Source: Aulostomus chinensis
Lineage: Eukaryota; Chordata; Actinopteri; Syngnathiformes; Aulostomidae
Direction: 5' to 3'
Length of the DNA stretch: 64,000 nucleotides
NCBI GenBank assembly: GCA_037954235.1
Contig: JBBMOA010000013.1
Coordinates: 26,322,692-26,386,691, forward strand
Below the pieces are notes generated by a model. That model was not told where the DNA came from, ran no database searches, and saw nothing but the letters and a program-made list of their open reading frames with translations. The translations under genes and the position numbers were made by a program. Shown piece by piece: positions 48,893-59,945 of this stretch. The first letter of the stretch is position 1. The number at the start of each line of letters is the position of its first letter.

Positions 48893-51019
48893 CGCAGATC
48901 AGAGATTCTTTCCTGCTCTTAACTTCATGACTGACTCAAACCACAACAGCCGTGCAGTTCTTACTCCAGCAACAACAACCAACAGCTCAACAGACCTCCA
49001 GCAGGGAGGAGCCTCATCAAACGCTGTGTGTTGTCGTGTTTACGAAGTTGCAAACATCAGTGTGACTCTTGGATCACGACACTCCCGGCGCCGGGCTCAG
49101 GAGCGGCGGGCGTAAACCGTTTAACTTTACTGATTCGGAGGGTGTGATTCTGCTGCTCTGCAACCCGGATCATTGTAGCAAAGAACAAAAAAGTGTCAGA
49201 CAAAAAAATAAAAATGGGTGTATGGAGGAGGCGTGGCCAGCGAAGAGCGAGGAGCTCGTATCAATTCTTGTCGTGCAGCACATCTTCCTGAGACGGTGAC
49301 TGACAGAAACGTTAGCCTGGCGCTTCATGTTGATGAAGCTCAGCGATGAAGATTGTTAGCTTGCACTCCACCGGTGTCACAGATACGGCGGCTGACTGAC
49401 ACGAACAATGACAACAAAGCTCTCGTCCCTCAAAGCGTTTCCTCGTCTTGTCTCTCTCTGTTCCTCTTCTGCAAAGATTCAGATGTCAGAAAACAAACAC
49501 AAATGAGGCTGATAGTGAAGAAAGCTGACTTCTTCAAAGACAGCGCTTCACAAAATATACATCTCCCCCTTAAATTCTCATCACTAGCATGCTTGCGCCC
49601 ACGCCGCCATGTCTCCCCGTCCTGAATCATCTGAAGGGTGGCATGATATCAGCGTGTGTTTAGCCTCAGTGTTGATCTGAGGCTGCGTTCAGGAGCAGAT
49701 CTGACAGCGGAGCATGTCGAAGACTAGAGGTAATTACCTCCATTCAGCTGCTGCGACGCTCACAGCAGCCTGAGCGCATCTGAGAGACCTGAAAAAATAT
49801 GCAAATAACGTCTTCAGCCTCGACACCTCATTCTCATGTTGGAATCAGCTGTCATTGTTGAGAGCCTCAGCGTGGTTCTCCACGGGGAACAGGCACTATT
49901 GGTTCTGTTGTCAGGTACCAGTTTAGGCCAATATTTCACACAGGAAGGATTTATTATGAGCACCAACTCTCAGAAGTCTGTATTCAGAAGTGCCAGCACT
50001 GTCGTGCTCTCTTATCAGCAGGAGAACAGTCCCCGTCACCGCCACCACGGAGGTTTGGCTGCCGCATTTGAGGGCAGATCGGTTTGACTCAGCCACGACC
50101 GGCACGCTCCGCTGCATCACCTTGATGAGGGTTCGCTCTCGGCGCGGAATCACCGGGTGCTTCCATATTTCACTCTGATGCTTGGAAATGACAGAAGAGT
50201 GATGGAAACTCCGCTGAAAGATGGTGTAGCTGATGGACGCGTCGATGGCTGGAGGACGCACACCCAAAGAAGAAGAAGTCTCAGGGACCAACACCAGATC
50301 TTCTGCCAGCATGTTGGTCAGGAGTGGTTAACCTCAGACACGCGTGCTTGGTGGTGGGGAAACCGGGCCACGCGGGGAGAACTCCCCACTGCGAGGACCC
50401 GGGACAGCAGAGGCTGGAACCCTCTTCCCTAGAGGCAACAGCGCCAACCCGCTGGCCAACACTGATCAAGTGGCTTTCGTGCGTGAAGCTAACGAGCCTA
50501 GATCCCAGAGCTTTTTTCAGAGATCCCAAGAAAAAGGATGTTCAGCCCTCCATGTTACAAACAGAGCAAACACAGTCCAACATGGCCGCCTGGCTGTCCA
50601 ACAGCTGGACTAAGATTCTGAGACTTAGGAAAGAAGTCGCGCGTTACGTGGAAACAACCCAGCTGAAGCCAAACTCCTCACCCGGATCCACCCAGCTTCA
50701 CTACAGAAAACCTTTGGCATCATTGGAGTTCTTACCGCCGGTCGTGTTCCTCTGATGTTGAGCCGGGTTTTTTGCCGCCTCCAAATGTTGCATGTTTACG
50801 CGGTAATGACTCCTGGTACCAGCATGTGACAGGTTGCTGGGTTTTTAAGTACACCTCATCTAAATGCAAATGCTGTCATTTATCAAAACTGTGATTCTGA
50901 TGCAATTAATTATGCAGCCCACCCCCGCGGCACTTGGCTCTCGCCCCGTCAAGTGTGAAGACTACAGTGAATGTGGAGAGGGAGAGGAATGGGTATCGAT
51001 CCTCAGCAGATGCTCCACG

Positions 51020-51020
<1 letters not shown>

Positions 51021-51052
<32 letters not shown>

Positions 51053-51088
51053 TCGGTGTGTGTGTGAGTGTTGGTGTGAGTGTGTGGG
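51021..51088. repeat. (TG)n microsatellite with degenerate tail
   Basis: Fourteen pure TG units are followed by TG-rich variants (GGTGTCGG, GAGTGTTGG) to about 51088. Confidence 0.93.
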
Positions 51089-53010
51089 TTATTGATTCTG
51101 TCTGCCAGATTGTTGCGTAAGCTCATTTTGATCACTCTAAGCAGCACGAAGCCACAGAGACAGACAGGTTTTCACAGGCTTTTTTTCTTGTAAGTTTGTC
51201 TGAACTCAAAATTGTTGATCATCAGGCAGCACGAGACCAACGGCACCAACGCGGTCCTGCTAAGGTGTTAAGTTTGCACGGGTTCTTAAGCTCTACTGGA
51301 GGGCTGGGAAGTCCTTGTCCTGGTCGAAGCAATAACTCGCTGCTGAATAACCAAAACCTTTCCCACTCCGAGCGGCAGCGTGAGACGCACCAGGACCAGA
51401 CCGCTTGTGCTCCACTCTCACATTTGTCTGCAGGATGTGGACATCACACTTCTTCCTGCCCGGCTGACTCAGAACAACCTGGTGTCAGCAAGTTTCCCTC
51501 CACAAACTAATTCATGCAAATTAATTTATGTAAATAATTCTGACGACTGGGTCTGAATTGGTAATTCGACAGTGTGACATTTGGTCCTTAATGCAACAAC
51601 ACTGTAAAATTTTTGTTTCCAGACGCACAGCAGATGAAACAGCAAAAGATCACATCTTAAACCCTCCCTGCGTCGCCTCTGTGGCAGATCCTGCTCCCCC
51701 CCCAGCATGTATCATGAGTGCGTGTCCCCATCAGGAGAGACGATGTTCATTCACCCTGGAGGAGCAGCAGTGTGACGTCACTGATGATTTAAATCATCAA
51801 ATCTGTGAGGAGTGCCGTGCTGGGGGGCTTTTTTGTTTATGGGTATTTGTCTTTCTCTCAAGTGAACATCACCAGCTCTCCCTGCCAAGCTGTTCTGGTC
51901 TTGGCTGCACCTCCCCTGGCGCTCTGGGGAGCACCGTGGACGACCACACGCGTCCCCCGTCACCTACGGCGAGGGGTTTCACGTGGCGCATGGAAGGATC
52001 GTACTACTGGCTGCAGTTCAGCGCCCCAGGTGGTCTTTTGTTTCCAACCCGAGGAGGCACTCGTGCAGCGGCAGGGTCACTCACCCTCATCCAGCCCCCC
52101 CCCACACGCACACACAAACACCCAACTGTGTCTGGCCAGAAGCCCTATGAAGCCTGAGGCAACAGGGGGGAGTGAGTCAGCAGCCCCCAGGCTGGCCATC
52201 AACACAATGGAGCGCAACACCCAGGCCCCAACCTTCAATTATCAAAGTCACCAGATCCACCAGAGGGAGGTGATTCTAATTGGTTACATTCACACGAGGT
52301 TACTCATCATTTCAGTGATGTGAAAGGATTGGACACGCCCCCAAAGACACGTGAGTGAGTGTAACGTCAGTCCCAGCTCGCCACGGTGATCTCGACGCAG
52401 TTAACTCCCGCATGCGTCTCTAATACCCCCTTCACACTGCACTCTGAACCCGAGTGTTTAGCGGCTCGGCTCCGCTCGGCTCGCCTGCAGCATGAAAAAT
52501 GCAACCCGTGTCGTCTTGGTTTCCCACGACCTTCCTGTCCCATCCTCATTTTGTCACTGTGCCGCCTGTCAGGCTTCGCCTGTAGCTTCTTCGGCTCCCT
52601 TCCAGACTCGCCAAAAACTCCATCCGCCTTCGCTGCATTGGCGCTCGGACATTTTCCAGTCTGTGCCGAGTTTCTATGCTTTGCAAAAGAGACAACACTG
52701 CAATGCACACAACGACAACGCTAATATTCGACTTGCGACGTCCATGTTGTCGTTTGTTTACCTCTGTGTTCCAGCGCACGTTTGTGTGAAATGATGACGT
52801 TGTCAGCGCGATGGCGTACGAGAGAGAAACACAGGCACGCAGCCTCACAGGGGGAGCTCAGACCCGGGTCTGCTGGAAGCTTGAATGAGCCCTGATGCTG
52901 AGCAAACACAGGTCCAAAAAGCCACGTTGACACGGGTTCTTCAGTGTGGAAAGGGTACAACACACTCCCCCGTCCTCACCTGACAATCAGCTGATTCATT
53001 ACATAGTCAC

Positions 53011-53049
53011 ACACACACACACAGTCACACAAACACACACACACACACA
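53011..53049. repeat. interrupted (CA)n microsatellite
   Basis: CA runs are broken by GT and AA substitutions. Confidence 0.9.
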
Positions 53050-54911
53050 GGAGGTAGCAGCAGTCATTCACATTCTCTATCGCTCCTTGACATAGAGCTC
53101 AACGCTACCTGCTGCCGTCACAGTTTCAGCTGTGGAAACACTGAATAAATGAAGACATCATGTTTTCCCATCTGTTAATTTACACCTGCCGCTGGCGCTT
53201 TCAGGGGTTAAAGAGGTTTTTTCTATTGAGAGAGACGAACGTTTGTAGTCCAACAGGAAGTTAGCATCTTTCCACCAAAGACCGGGGGGCTGTTTTACTG
53301 GATTTGGGATCGTTTCAGAATATAAATTCTTTTGCAAAGAAAAGTTCATGAGAATTTTGTTCAGTCGCTAACTGCCGCGAATCAACAGAGCTTCCATGAT
53401 TACAGATAAACGTTATGACACGAACAAACGACCTAAAAGACTCCTGATTTCAATGTCCTCAGCAACCTTGGGAGTTTTGCTGAGTCACCTGTTTGCAACT
53501 GCGGTTTTTGAGACACGAGAGACTTTGAGACCCACGAGTGCGGAATTTCCTGATACGTTTTATTGCCGCAGACCAAATGTTGACATATCTTCTGCCGGCA
53601 TGAACCTCAGTCCTTTCTTCAGGCCTGTAGCGTGTACAGCAGCAGCTCTGACCACTCCAGCCACCAGACGTGATCACGGGACCGGCCGATGTTTCGAGGA
53701 CCCATGCAGGTCGGGACGGTAATCACCAACGTCCCCGTGAAGAGTGAAGTACTCTGCTTGTGTTATCTACAAAGCTGCGGGTCCAAACTCTGACTCAGGC
53801 TCTCACAAGCCTCTTTAACTGCTCCCAACAAACTGGCAGCAGTGAAGAAGAAGTGAGTCAAACGAAAACAAAGAGACTATTTTTGTGTTGTTACTGTTGT
53901 TATTATTCTCCTCAGCACCAGAAAATGGTGAAACCGCATTCAGCAGGTGGGCGGTGGATGGTTGATTACCAGCTGACCTCTGCACCGAAGTCGTGCACAG
54001 CGATCGCTCGATGAGAGCCGCGTCACGGATCTTTCATCTCTAGAAAGACACGTCGTTGGCTGCTCACCTTTATTCTGTGTTATCTTTCTCATTGGACTTC
54101 AAGAAGCCTCAGTGCTGAGACAAACCGAGCTGAAGCTGCAGGTGGGAATTCTTGGGTGTCAAATTCTCATCTGCAGCTTCCTTTTGTTGATGTTGTTGTT
54201 CAGCGGACAATCGCCACTGCGTGACAGCAAATCGACAACATCCCCTCAAATCAATCTGTCTCAATATTTCCTGCCCAAGTGTTTTTGACCATAAAGCCGC
54301 CAAGACTTTAACTGACGCATGATTATTCAAGTCAGAAATTCGTTCCAGCAGGCTGAAGACATAGAAAAGTTCCTAGCATTGTGCTTACGGATTCATCTTG
54401 ATCTAAAATCAACCTGTCTTCTTGGTCTCCAGCCGAGGCTGAGCAGCCCTCCCCAACATTTCCTGGGGGATCCCGGCGCATTCATAAATCTGATGGGAGA
54501 GAAGCTCCCTTCTCATCCCTGGGGTCTCCTCCCGGTCCATCACCCTTCATAAAACATCAAAACTAATGAAACATTCTCCCCAGAGTTGCTGAGACCAACA
54601 TTTTATTTCTCTCTGATCAGCAGCCAAATAATAGTTCGGACTAGAAGATATTACTAGTCTTGGCTTGTTAGAAACAGTAACTTGGCATTTCTCTGCGATA
54701 AATAATGAATGATGCATTTGTCCAAATTTTCCTGCTAACTGTCCAATCAAGTAGCTGACGAGTCAAAGCAGCCAAGTGTGATTCAGACTGGAGGGAAACT
54801 GGGGGTTTATGAGGCTGATTTCCAAAGCAGGTGGCAACGAGTCCCTGGCCTTCATGCAAAAATACACAAATGTATTCCTGAAGACATTTTCAAGACCGGC
54901 ACACATTCAGG

Positions 54912-54912
<1 letters not shown>

Positions 54913-54946
<34 letters not shown>
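54913..54946. repeat. (AC)17 microsatellite
   Basis: This is a pure run of 17 AC units. Confidence 0.95.
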
Positions 54947-54950
<4 letters not shown>

Positions 54951-55155
54951 ATGCTATTCAGACCTTCCAAAAAACAAAAAAACAAAAACAACAACACAGT
55001 AGCACAGCCTGAACCCAACAGGACACCGAAGCAATAAATCTTAAAATAATCTCAGTTGCATTTGGATGAGAGCTTCTTGTAATAAATATAATAAATGTAT
55101 GATAATGTGAAAGCAGAGATTCACCTCCAGCCGTCACTTTCACAAAGAAAAGGAC

Positions 55156-55187
55156 CTGCTGCTGCTGCTGCTGCTGCTGCTGCTAGA

Positions 55188-55220
<33 letters not shown>

Positions 55221-55223
55221 AGA

Positions 55224-55259
<36 letters not shown>

Positions 55260-55262
55260 AGA

Positions 55263-55307
<45 letters not shown>

Positions 55308-55500
55308 AGACCTGCTGCAGCTGGACCTGCTGCTGCCGGACCTGCTGCTGTCGGACCTGCTGAAGCTGGACCTGCTGCTGCTGGACCTACTGCAGCTGCT
55401 GCAGCTGCTAGACCTGCTGCTGCTGCTGTGGACCTGCTGCTGCAGCTGGACCTGCTGCTGTGGACCTGCTGCTGCAGCTGGACCTGCTGCTGCTGTCCAG
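55156..55500. repeat. CTG-type minisatellite (CTAGAC or CTGGAC plus CTG run)
   Basis: CTG runs are separated by TAGAC or GGAC spacers. The longest pure run is about 14 CTG units at 55264-55306. The 3' half is more degenerate and more complex. In-frame open stretches (poly-Ala, Ser/Arg) result from the three-base periodicity. On the htr4 sense strand it reads CAG, the opposite of the 5.0-kb minisatellite. Confidence 0.95.
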
Positions 55501-57662
55501 CTACTCCTTCTCATGTGTCTCCTCTAAAAGAAGACGATTTCTTGTCGTGACGGCGGTGAGAGCATGGAGCTCCAGGAGTGTGTTCATGCAACCCTGTGAC
55601 TCTACACCTGGAGCTGATTTCAGGTCTGGTTGTTGGAGATTAATCTGGTTTGATGCGCCGCCTGACTCACTCTGGTACATTAAAAGCAGCCTACATCAGT
55701 AACGTGAGCCTATGTTACTGCCATCCAACTTGCGATGCATTAGAGTTAGAAGTACTACACTTTATGATATTTTGTTTGTTTAAATGGTCCAAATCAGCCT
55801 CTCCTCTCTGTCTGAGAGGCCGTGAACAATCTGCTGCCCAACGTGGGCGGCAACACGACAGAGATCAGATTTCAGTGGAGGAGGGAGAGGGCAGGATGCA
55901 CTCAGCACGTGTTGAGTTTGTGTACTAGAAAGTTCTTTGCAACAGGTGTTCGTCCTGTAATTAACAATGGTCTCCCGCCTGGAGTCTTCCACTGATGCTG
56001 CAGCCATCGTTTGGCGTCTGCTTGAGATGCAGCGGCCTGATGTCCAAGTACAGTGTTTCAAAATGTGCCGGACATCCATGTAGAGAGAGGAAATCTGAGG
56101 GAGGGGTTAAGTTAAACAAACACGGCTCGCAGCAGCAGACGGGTTAGCAGCACAGCTTCCAACCCTGTCACGGCAGCTCCCTCGTAGCAAGGAGCAGCGA
56201 TGAGTCCTCGTTAGCATTTGGAACTTCCGCTTCCCTCGTCTCCAAATCCCGGCTGCACTTAACCCAAGTTTAGATTTCAACATTTGGTTAAAAACAAAAC
56301 AAAAAATCATTAAATACAACACTCGTGACTTGCCGAGCGTTTGTGTCTTAAAAATGGCGGTTGCTAACAAGTGGCTCAGCAAGGCGGAGGTCGCCACAGA
56401 CATGAAACGCCACCGCAGCAGAGTCATGAGGTCAAGAGTTCATTCATAGCGATCAAATTTACACGTCAGAAGGATGATCCTAGCGTACAAAAGTCTTGTG
56501 AACTTTTGTTGTCTTCCGAGTTGATCTCCGTCAGTTGGATGTAAAAAAAAACCCAAGAGCACGTGACGCCTGCAGCGCCGTATCTGCTAGCGCGTCTGTC
56601 CTGCGCTCAAACATCCCATGAAAACAGCAGGAACTACAGCTGTCAGTCACCTCCTGCACCACCCGTCTACTTCCTTGTGTCCATCCTCTGCTCCCTCCAC
56701 CTCCATGTACAGATGTCTCATGTCCACATGGTCATAATTACTACAACCTCTAGATGGCACCTTTCACTTAGCCACTCCGATGGCTTGTGTTCCAGGGAGG
56801 AAAGTCTGAATCACTGCTTAAATATTTGGATGTTACTGATGTTTTCCAAGAGCAATACGATAATCACACGCCCTCGATTTAAGTATAAAAGCCCGTCTCC
56901 AAAATGTGTGTCTAGAAACAGAAGACCTTAATAGGACTGCATCATTACTTGTCTGTGGCCTTGTGCCCAGGGGTCTCATGCACCCCCAATCTGAGCCTGA
57001 TTAAAACCCACTGATCCAGAACTGACACGTGAAACAATTTCCATCGACGGTAAAAGCGAGAGCACGCCAGCGGCGCTCCAAGCCGTCTCACATGCTTCCC
57101 TACCTGCAGCGTCTGGCTGGTCACGGGTGAGCTGAGAGGCGTGAACTGTGAACGATGCAGGTGGGATCCTCTGATCATATCAGCCGCTACGGCACATTGC
57201 ACCTCCACCTTTGATCGAACTGGGCTGGGCTTGTCTGGCCCATAAATATTACATCATCACCGCCAAGCCCTCGGGGACCAGAGTTGATAACACAAGTCTG
57301 TAGACGACAACACAACGTGTCACAATGCACCATTTTACACACAACGTGTCCAGGACGTCCACTCCATCTACATTCAGCCCTGCAAGTGAAATGAGACACA
57401 CGTCTGCACAGTAAAAGACACATTTTGCAAGAAGGTATAAAAAGTAAAAAAACAACAACAACGAGTAGTTCATTACAATTTGATGGTTTTGATCTGTGCA
57501 GGTTGTACGGTCCAAGTCTTACCGTCCTGCAGTCGGCCTGACACGAGGCTCCATTCAGAGCAAGAAAGGATGAAACGCAGAAGTTTAACCTGTTGGCTGA
57601 TCACATATTTAGCTTCACTGATAAAATAATCCCTCCCTCCATCTTCTCCCTCTTCTCCTGTT

Positions 57663-58014
57663 GAGGGTGGTGGGGGTGGAGCCTATCCCAGCAGCCTTCC
57701 CCCTGGACAGGTCACCAGTCCATGGCAGGGCCAACACATAGAGACAGACGACCATTGGCTCTCCCAGCCACACCTACGGTCAATTTAGAGTCTGGATTAA
57801 TCTGGTCCCTCTTGATGTCTTTGGACTGTGGAGGAAGCTGGAGTACCAGAGAGAACCCAGCAGGAACAGGGAGAACATGGAGACTCACCCAGAAAGACCC
57901 CGTGCTGCAGCTGGGGCTCCACCCACAACCTTCTTGCTGGGGGCCACAGGGAGGACCACTGCTCCACCCACAACCTTCTTGCTGGGGGGCCACAGTGAGG
58001 ACCACTGCTCCACC
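57663..58014 (-). mobile_element. SINE-like repeat copy 3 (minus), duplicated head
   Basis: Read on the minus strand this is nearly a full element: a tRNA-like head near 58014, then CTCCATGTTCTCCCTGTTCC, the body shared with the other copies, and CTGGGATAGGCTCCACC near 57680. The (ATGG)n tail is absent. The head segment (GGTCCTCCCTGTGGCCCCC with the following GCAAGAAGGTTGTGGGTGGAGC) is present twice in tandem at about 57926-57968 and 57969-58012. Confidence 0.85.
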
Positions 58015-58395
58015 TGATTTAACCCACTAACGCCGGGTAAAACAAGGCACTTTTTTCAAGAGGCTCCTAAACGCCGAGGGTTTTCTGACAAACTTGGTGG
58101 AATTCTGCAGTCAAACCTGTGCTCCTCTGCAGCTGCAGGGGACAAAAGTACCGTCGACCTTCGACATCTCCCCGCAGCTCATGACATGTTCCTCAAAAAT
58201 CAATAAACACTACACAAAAAAGCAGACGACGCGGATGTCACAACAACTATAAATATGTTGCAGCAGGTCAAAGGGGAAATGCCCATAAAAATGCAATAAC
58301 AAGGCTGGTAGCAGGGGACACATGCCAAAGGATCAATAGCCCATGTTATAGATCGATTACTGATCGAATAATAGGCACAGCTGCAGGATACCACA

Positions 58396-58417
58396 CACTC
58401 ACACACACACCCACACA
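58396..58417. repeat. short interrupted (CA)n
   Basis: This is a short run of CA units with single-base breaks. Confidence 0.85.
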
Positions 58418-58559
58418 CTTATGGAAAACTCTATACCCTAATCCGCATTAAGGAGATCAATACCAGGCGGTAAATTAGGGGTCTACACGTGGAGGTCACA
58501 GGACTGCCGAGCAATATTCAATAATCAACTCGATATCAACTCGATTAGCATTGAGAACT

Positions 58560-59390
58560 CAACGACTCCCGATGACGTGAGTCATCCAGGTCACGCAGGA
58601 CGAGCATCGCGAGCCCTTTCATGACATAATCCACGCTCAGGGAGGAAAAAACAAACTGAGTTGGAGGCGCAGAGAGACGCGAACCCAGCTGAGGATTCCA
58701 GGACTTTCACAAACTCCCCTGACACAAAAAATACGGATCGATGTTGTCGATTCGGTGCAGGTCACGTCACCTCAGCCGCGGAGACGAGCGAGCTGGACGC
58801 GGGAGAATCTGCGGGAATAAAGGCGGATTTCACTCACCATTTCTCAGCGGAGACGCCGGGTCCTTCCAGCGTGTCACGACTAAATCCCCAACGAGCCCGA
58901 ATCACATCGTTCTTCAGTTCGAGATCAGGGCGAAACTAATGGCCGAGCCCCCCCAGCCCCCCAGCCCCCACAAAAAAATAGGAAAAGAGAAGGGAAGTGG
59001 TGCTGCTGGAGAGTCCGTGCGCCACAAGCCGCAGCGGGATGGAAGGAGAAGCTGGCGGGGAGACAGGAGGAGGTTCCCGGGGAGGTGAGGACACCCCGCC
59101 GGCGCGCACTCAGCCCGCCGCGGACACGCTGCGCTCCGAAGCTTGTCCGGACCGTCCGTGGACACGAACCCGCGCTGGTGTCGGTCCTCTTCTTCAGCCC
59201 CGCTGCCAGGGAAGGACACAGCAACTCTGTCTCTCTCTCCCTCACTTCTGACTGTCGCTGTCACTCCACTTTCATCCACGGATGGTTCAGGAGGAGGCGG
59301 GAGCCCGGCTCGGGCCGAGGACCCCCCGCCCCCCAGGGTCACGCTGCGCGCTGCGGTGGAAGGAGCCTGAGCTTTGCCTCGTTGGTGCTT
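58560..59390. promoter_or_regulatory. htr4: CpG island, probable htr4 promoter region
   Basis: This is the only long CpG-dense, GC-rich block in the window. It contains frequent CG words (CAGCCGCGGAGACG, GGCGCGCACTCAGCC, GGAGACGCCGGG). Vertebrate CpG islands of this size usually mark promoters. On the minus strand it holds a consensus donor at 58837-58836; on the plus strand it has a donor-like GGGGAG|GTGAGG at about 59085. It may therefore start transcription in both directions. Assignment to htr4 is by orientation and position. In mammals, HTR4 faces ADRB2 on its 5' side, and no adrb2-like sequence is seen in this window. Confidence 0.6.
58838..59090 (-). other. htr4: putative htr4 5' UTR exon (5' end unknown)
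   Basis: The 3' edge is set by a near-consensus minus-strand donor, GAGAAATG|GTGAGTG, at 58838/58837. The 5' edge is arbitrary because no TATA box or clear initiator is visible. In the frame that would join the N-terminal exon, an upstream TGA is met before any ATG, so this exon would be untranslated for the receptor. The ATG at its last three bases would start a nine-codon uORF if spliced directly to 19609. Unseen exons could lie between. Confidence 0.4.
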
Positions 59391-59648
59391 TCGCTAATAT
59401 TTGATTTCATCCTGATAAATCAGATGGAAGCAACTCGACATCGATGATTATTAAATGTGAAGTTTACTGCCCTTCATAATGAGGCTTCGTCTCGTTTTGT
59501 TTGAGTTTCACTTCTGTTTCAAAAAAACATTTGAACAAGGATTTGATTCCTAACTTCATTCAAATATGGCCGTCTATCTTTGTCAGATTCCAAAGGTTTC
59601 TCCTGTGGGTGCTGAGGTTTCAAAAAAGCCCCAATTTCACCTGGAGGG

Positions 59649-59656
59649 TGACGTCA
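59649..59656. promoter_or_regulatory. palindromic CRE (TGACGTCA)
   Basis: This is a perfect cAMP-response-element octamer about 260 bases beyond the CpG island. The same octamer also occurs by itself in the intron (about 21685 and 51774), so its presence here may be chance. Confidence 0.35.
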
Positions 59657-59852
59657 CAGCTGAAAAAACGACGCGACTCAGGATTAAATTAAGAGTTTCT
59701 GATGTTCAGCCGGTTTACCTCATCATCAGGTGAACGCCTGGCGTTTATAGTAGGGTGTTCATCTTGTGTCGTTCATGAATCAAATAAAAAAATGGAGATA
59801 ATTTAAAAAATCTTTACAAAAACAACTGAATGTTAGATTTATACTTTGTTGT

Positions 59853-59945
59853 ACAATAAATACATGTGATTTATGGACTTGTGCAGAGGGTTTTTTTAAT
59901 TCCTAAAACCTCTGCACAAGTCCATAAATCACATGTATTTATTGT
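59853..59945. repeat. perfect 37-bp inverted repeat, 19-base loop
   Basis: The segment 59853-59889 (ACAATAAATACATGTGATTT and onward to TGCAGAGG) is repeated exactly as its reverse complement at 59909-59945. The 19-base spacer is T-rich. The perfect identity implies a recent origin or selection. Each arm carries AATAAA, so the signal appears on both strands. Confidence 0.97.

Larger units (their letters stand above)
19610..58837 (-). other. htr4: putative first intron of htr4 (39 kb)
   Basis: If the CpG-island exon belongs to htr4, this is its first intron. I found no coding sequence in it that I can assign. It holds most of the dispersed repeats: SINE-like copies, a Harbinger-like MITE, a solo-LTR candidate and a fold-back element. 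It also has seven TG or CA runs of at least 15 units, a pyrimidine-rich (CT)n stretch at 48.38-48.56 kb, and a CTG minisatellite. Subregions 27-29, 31-33, 36-38, 40-46 and 49-54 kb show nothing beyond small simple repeats and AT-rich or mixed unique sequence. 32.4-33.3 kb is markedly AT-rich. Confidence 0.45.

Noticed and set aside
49923..50312. 129-codon minus-strand frame
   Set aside because: No recognisable domain; composition like neighbouring chance frames.
55095..55550. Poly-Ala and Ser/Arg frames of 124-151 codons
   Set aside because: Same artefact in the CTG minisatellite.
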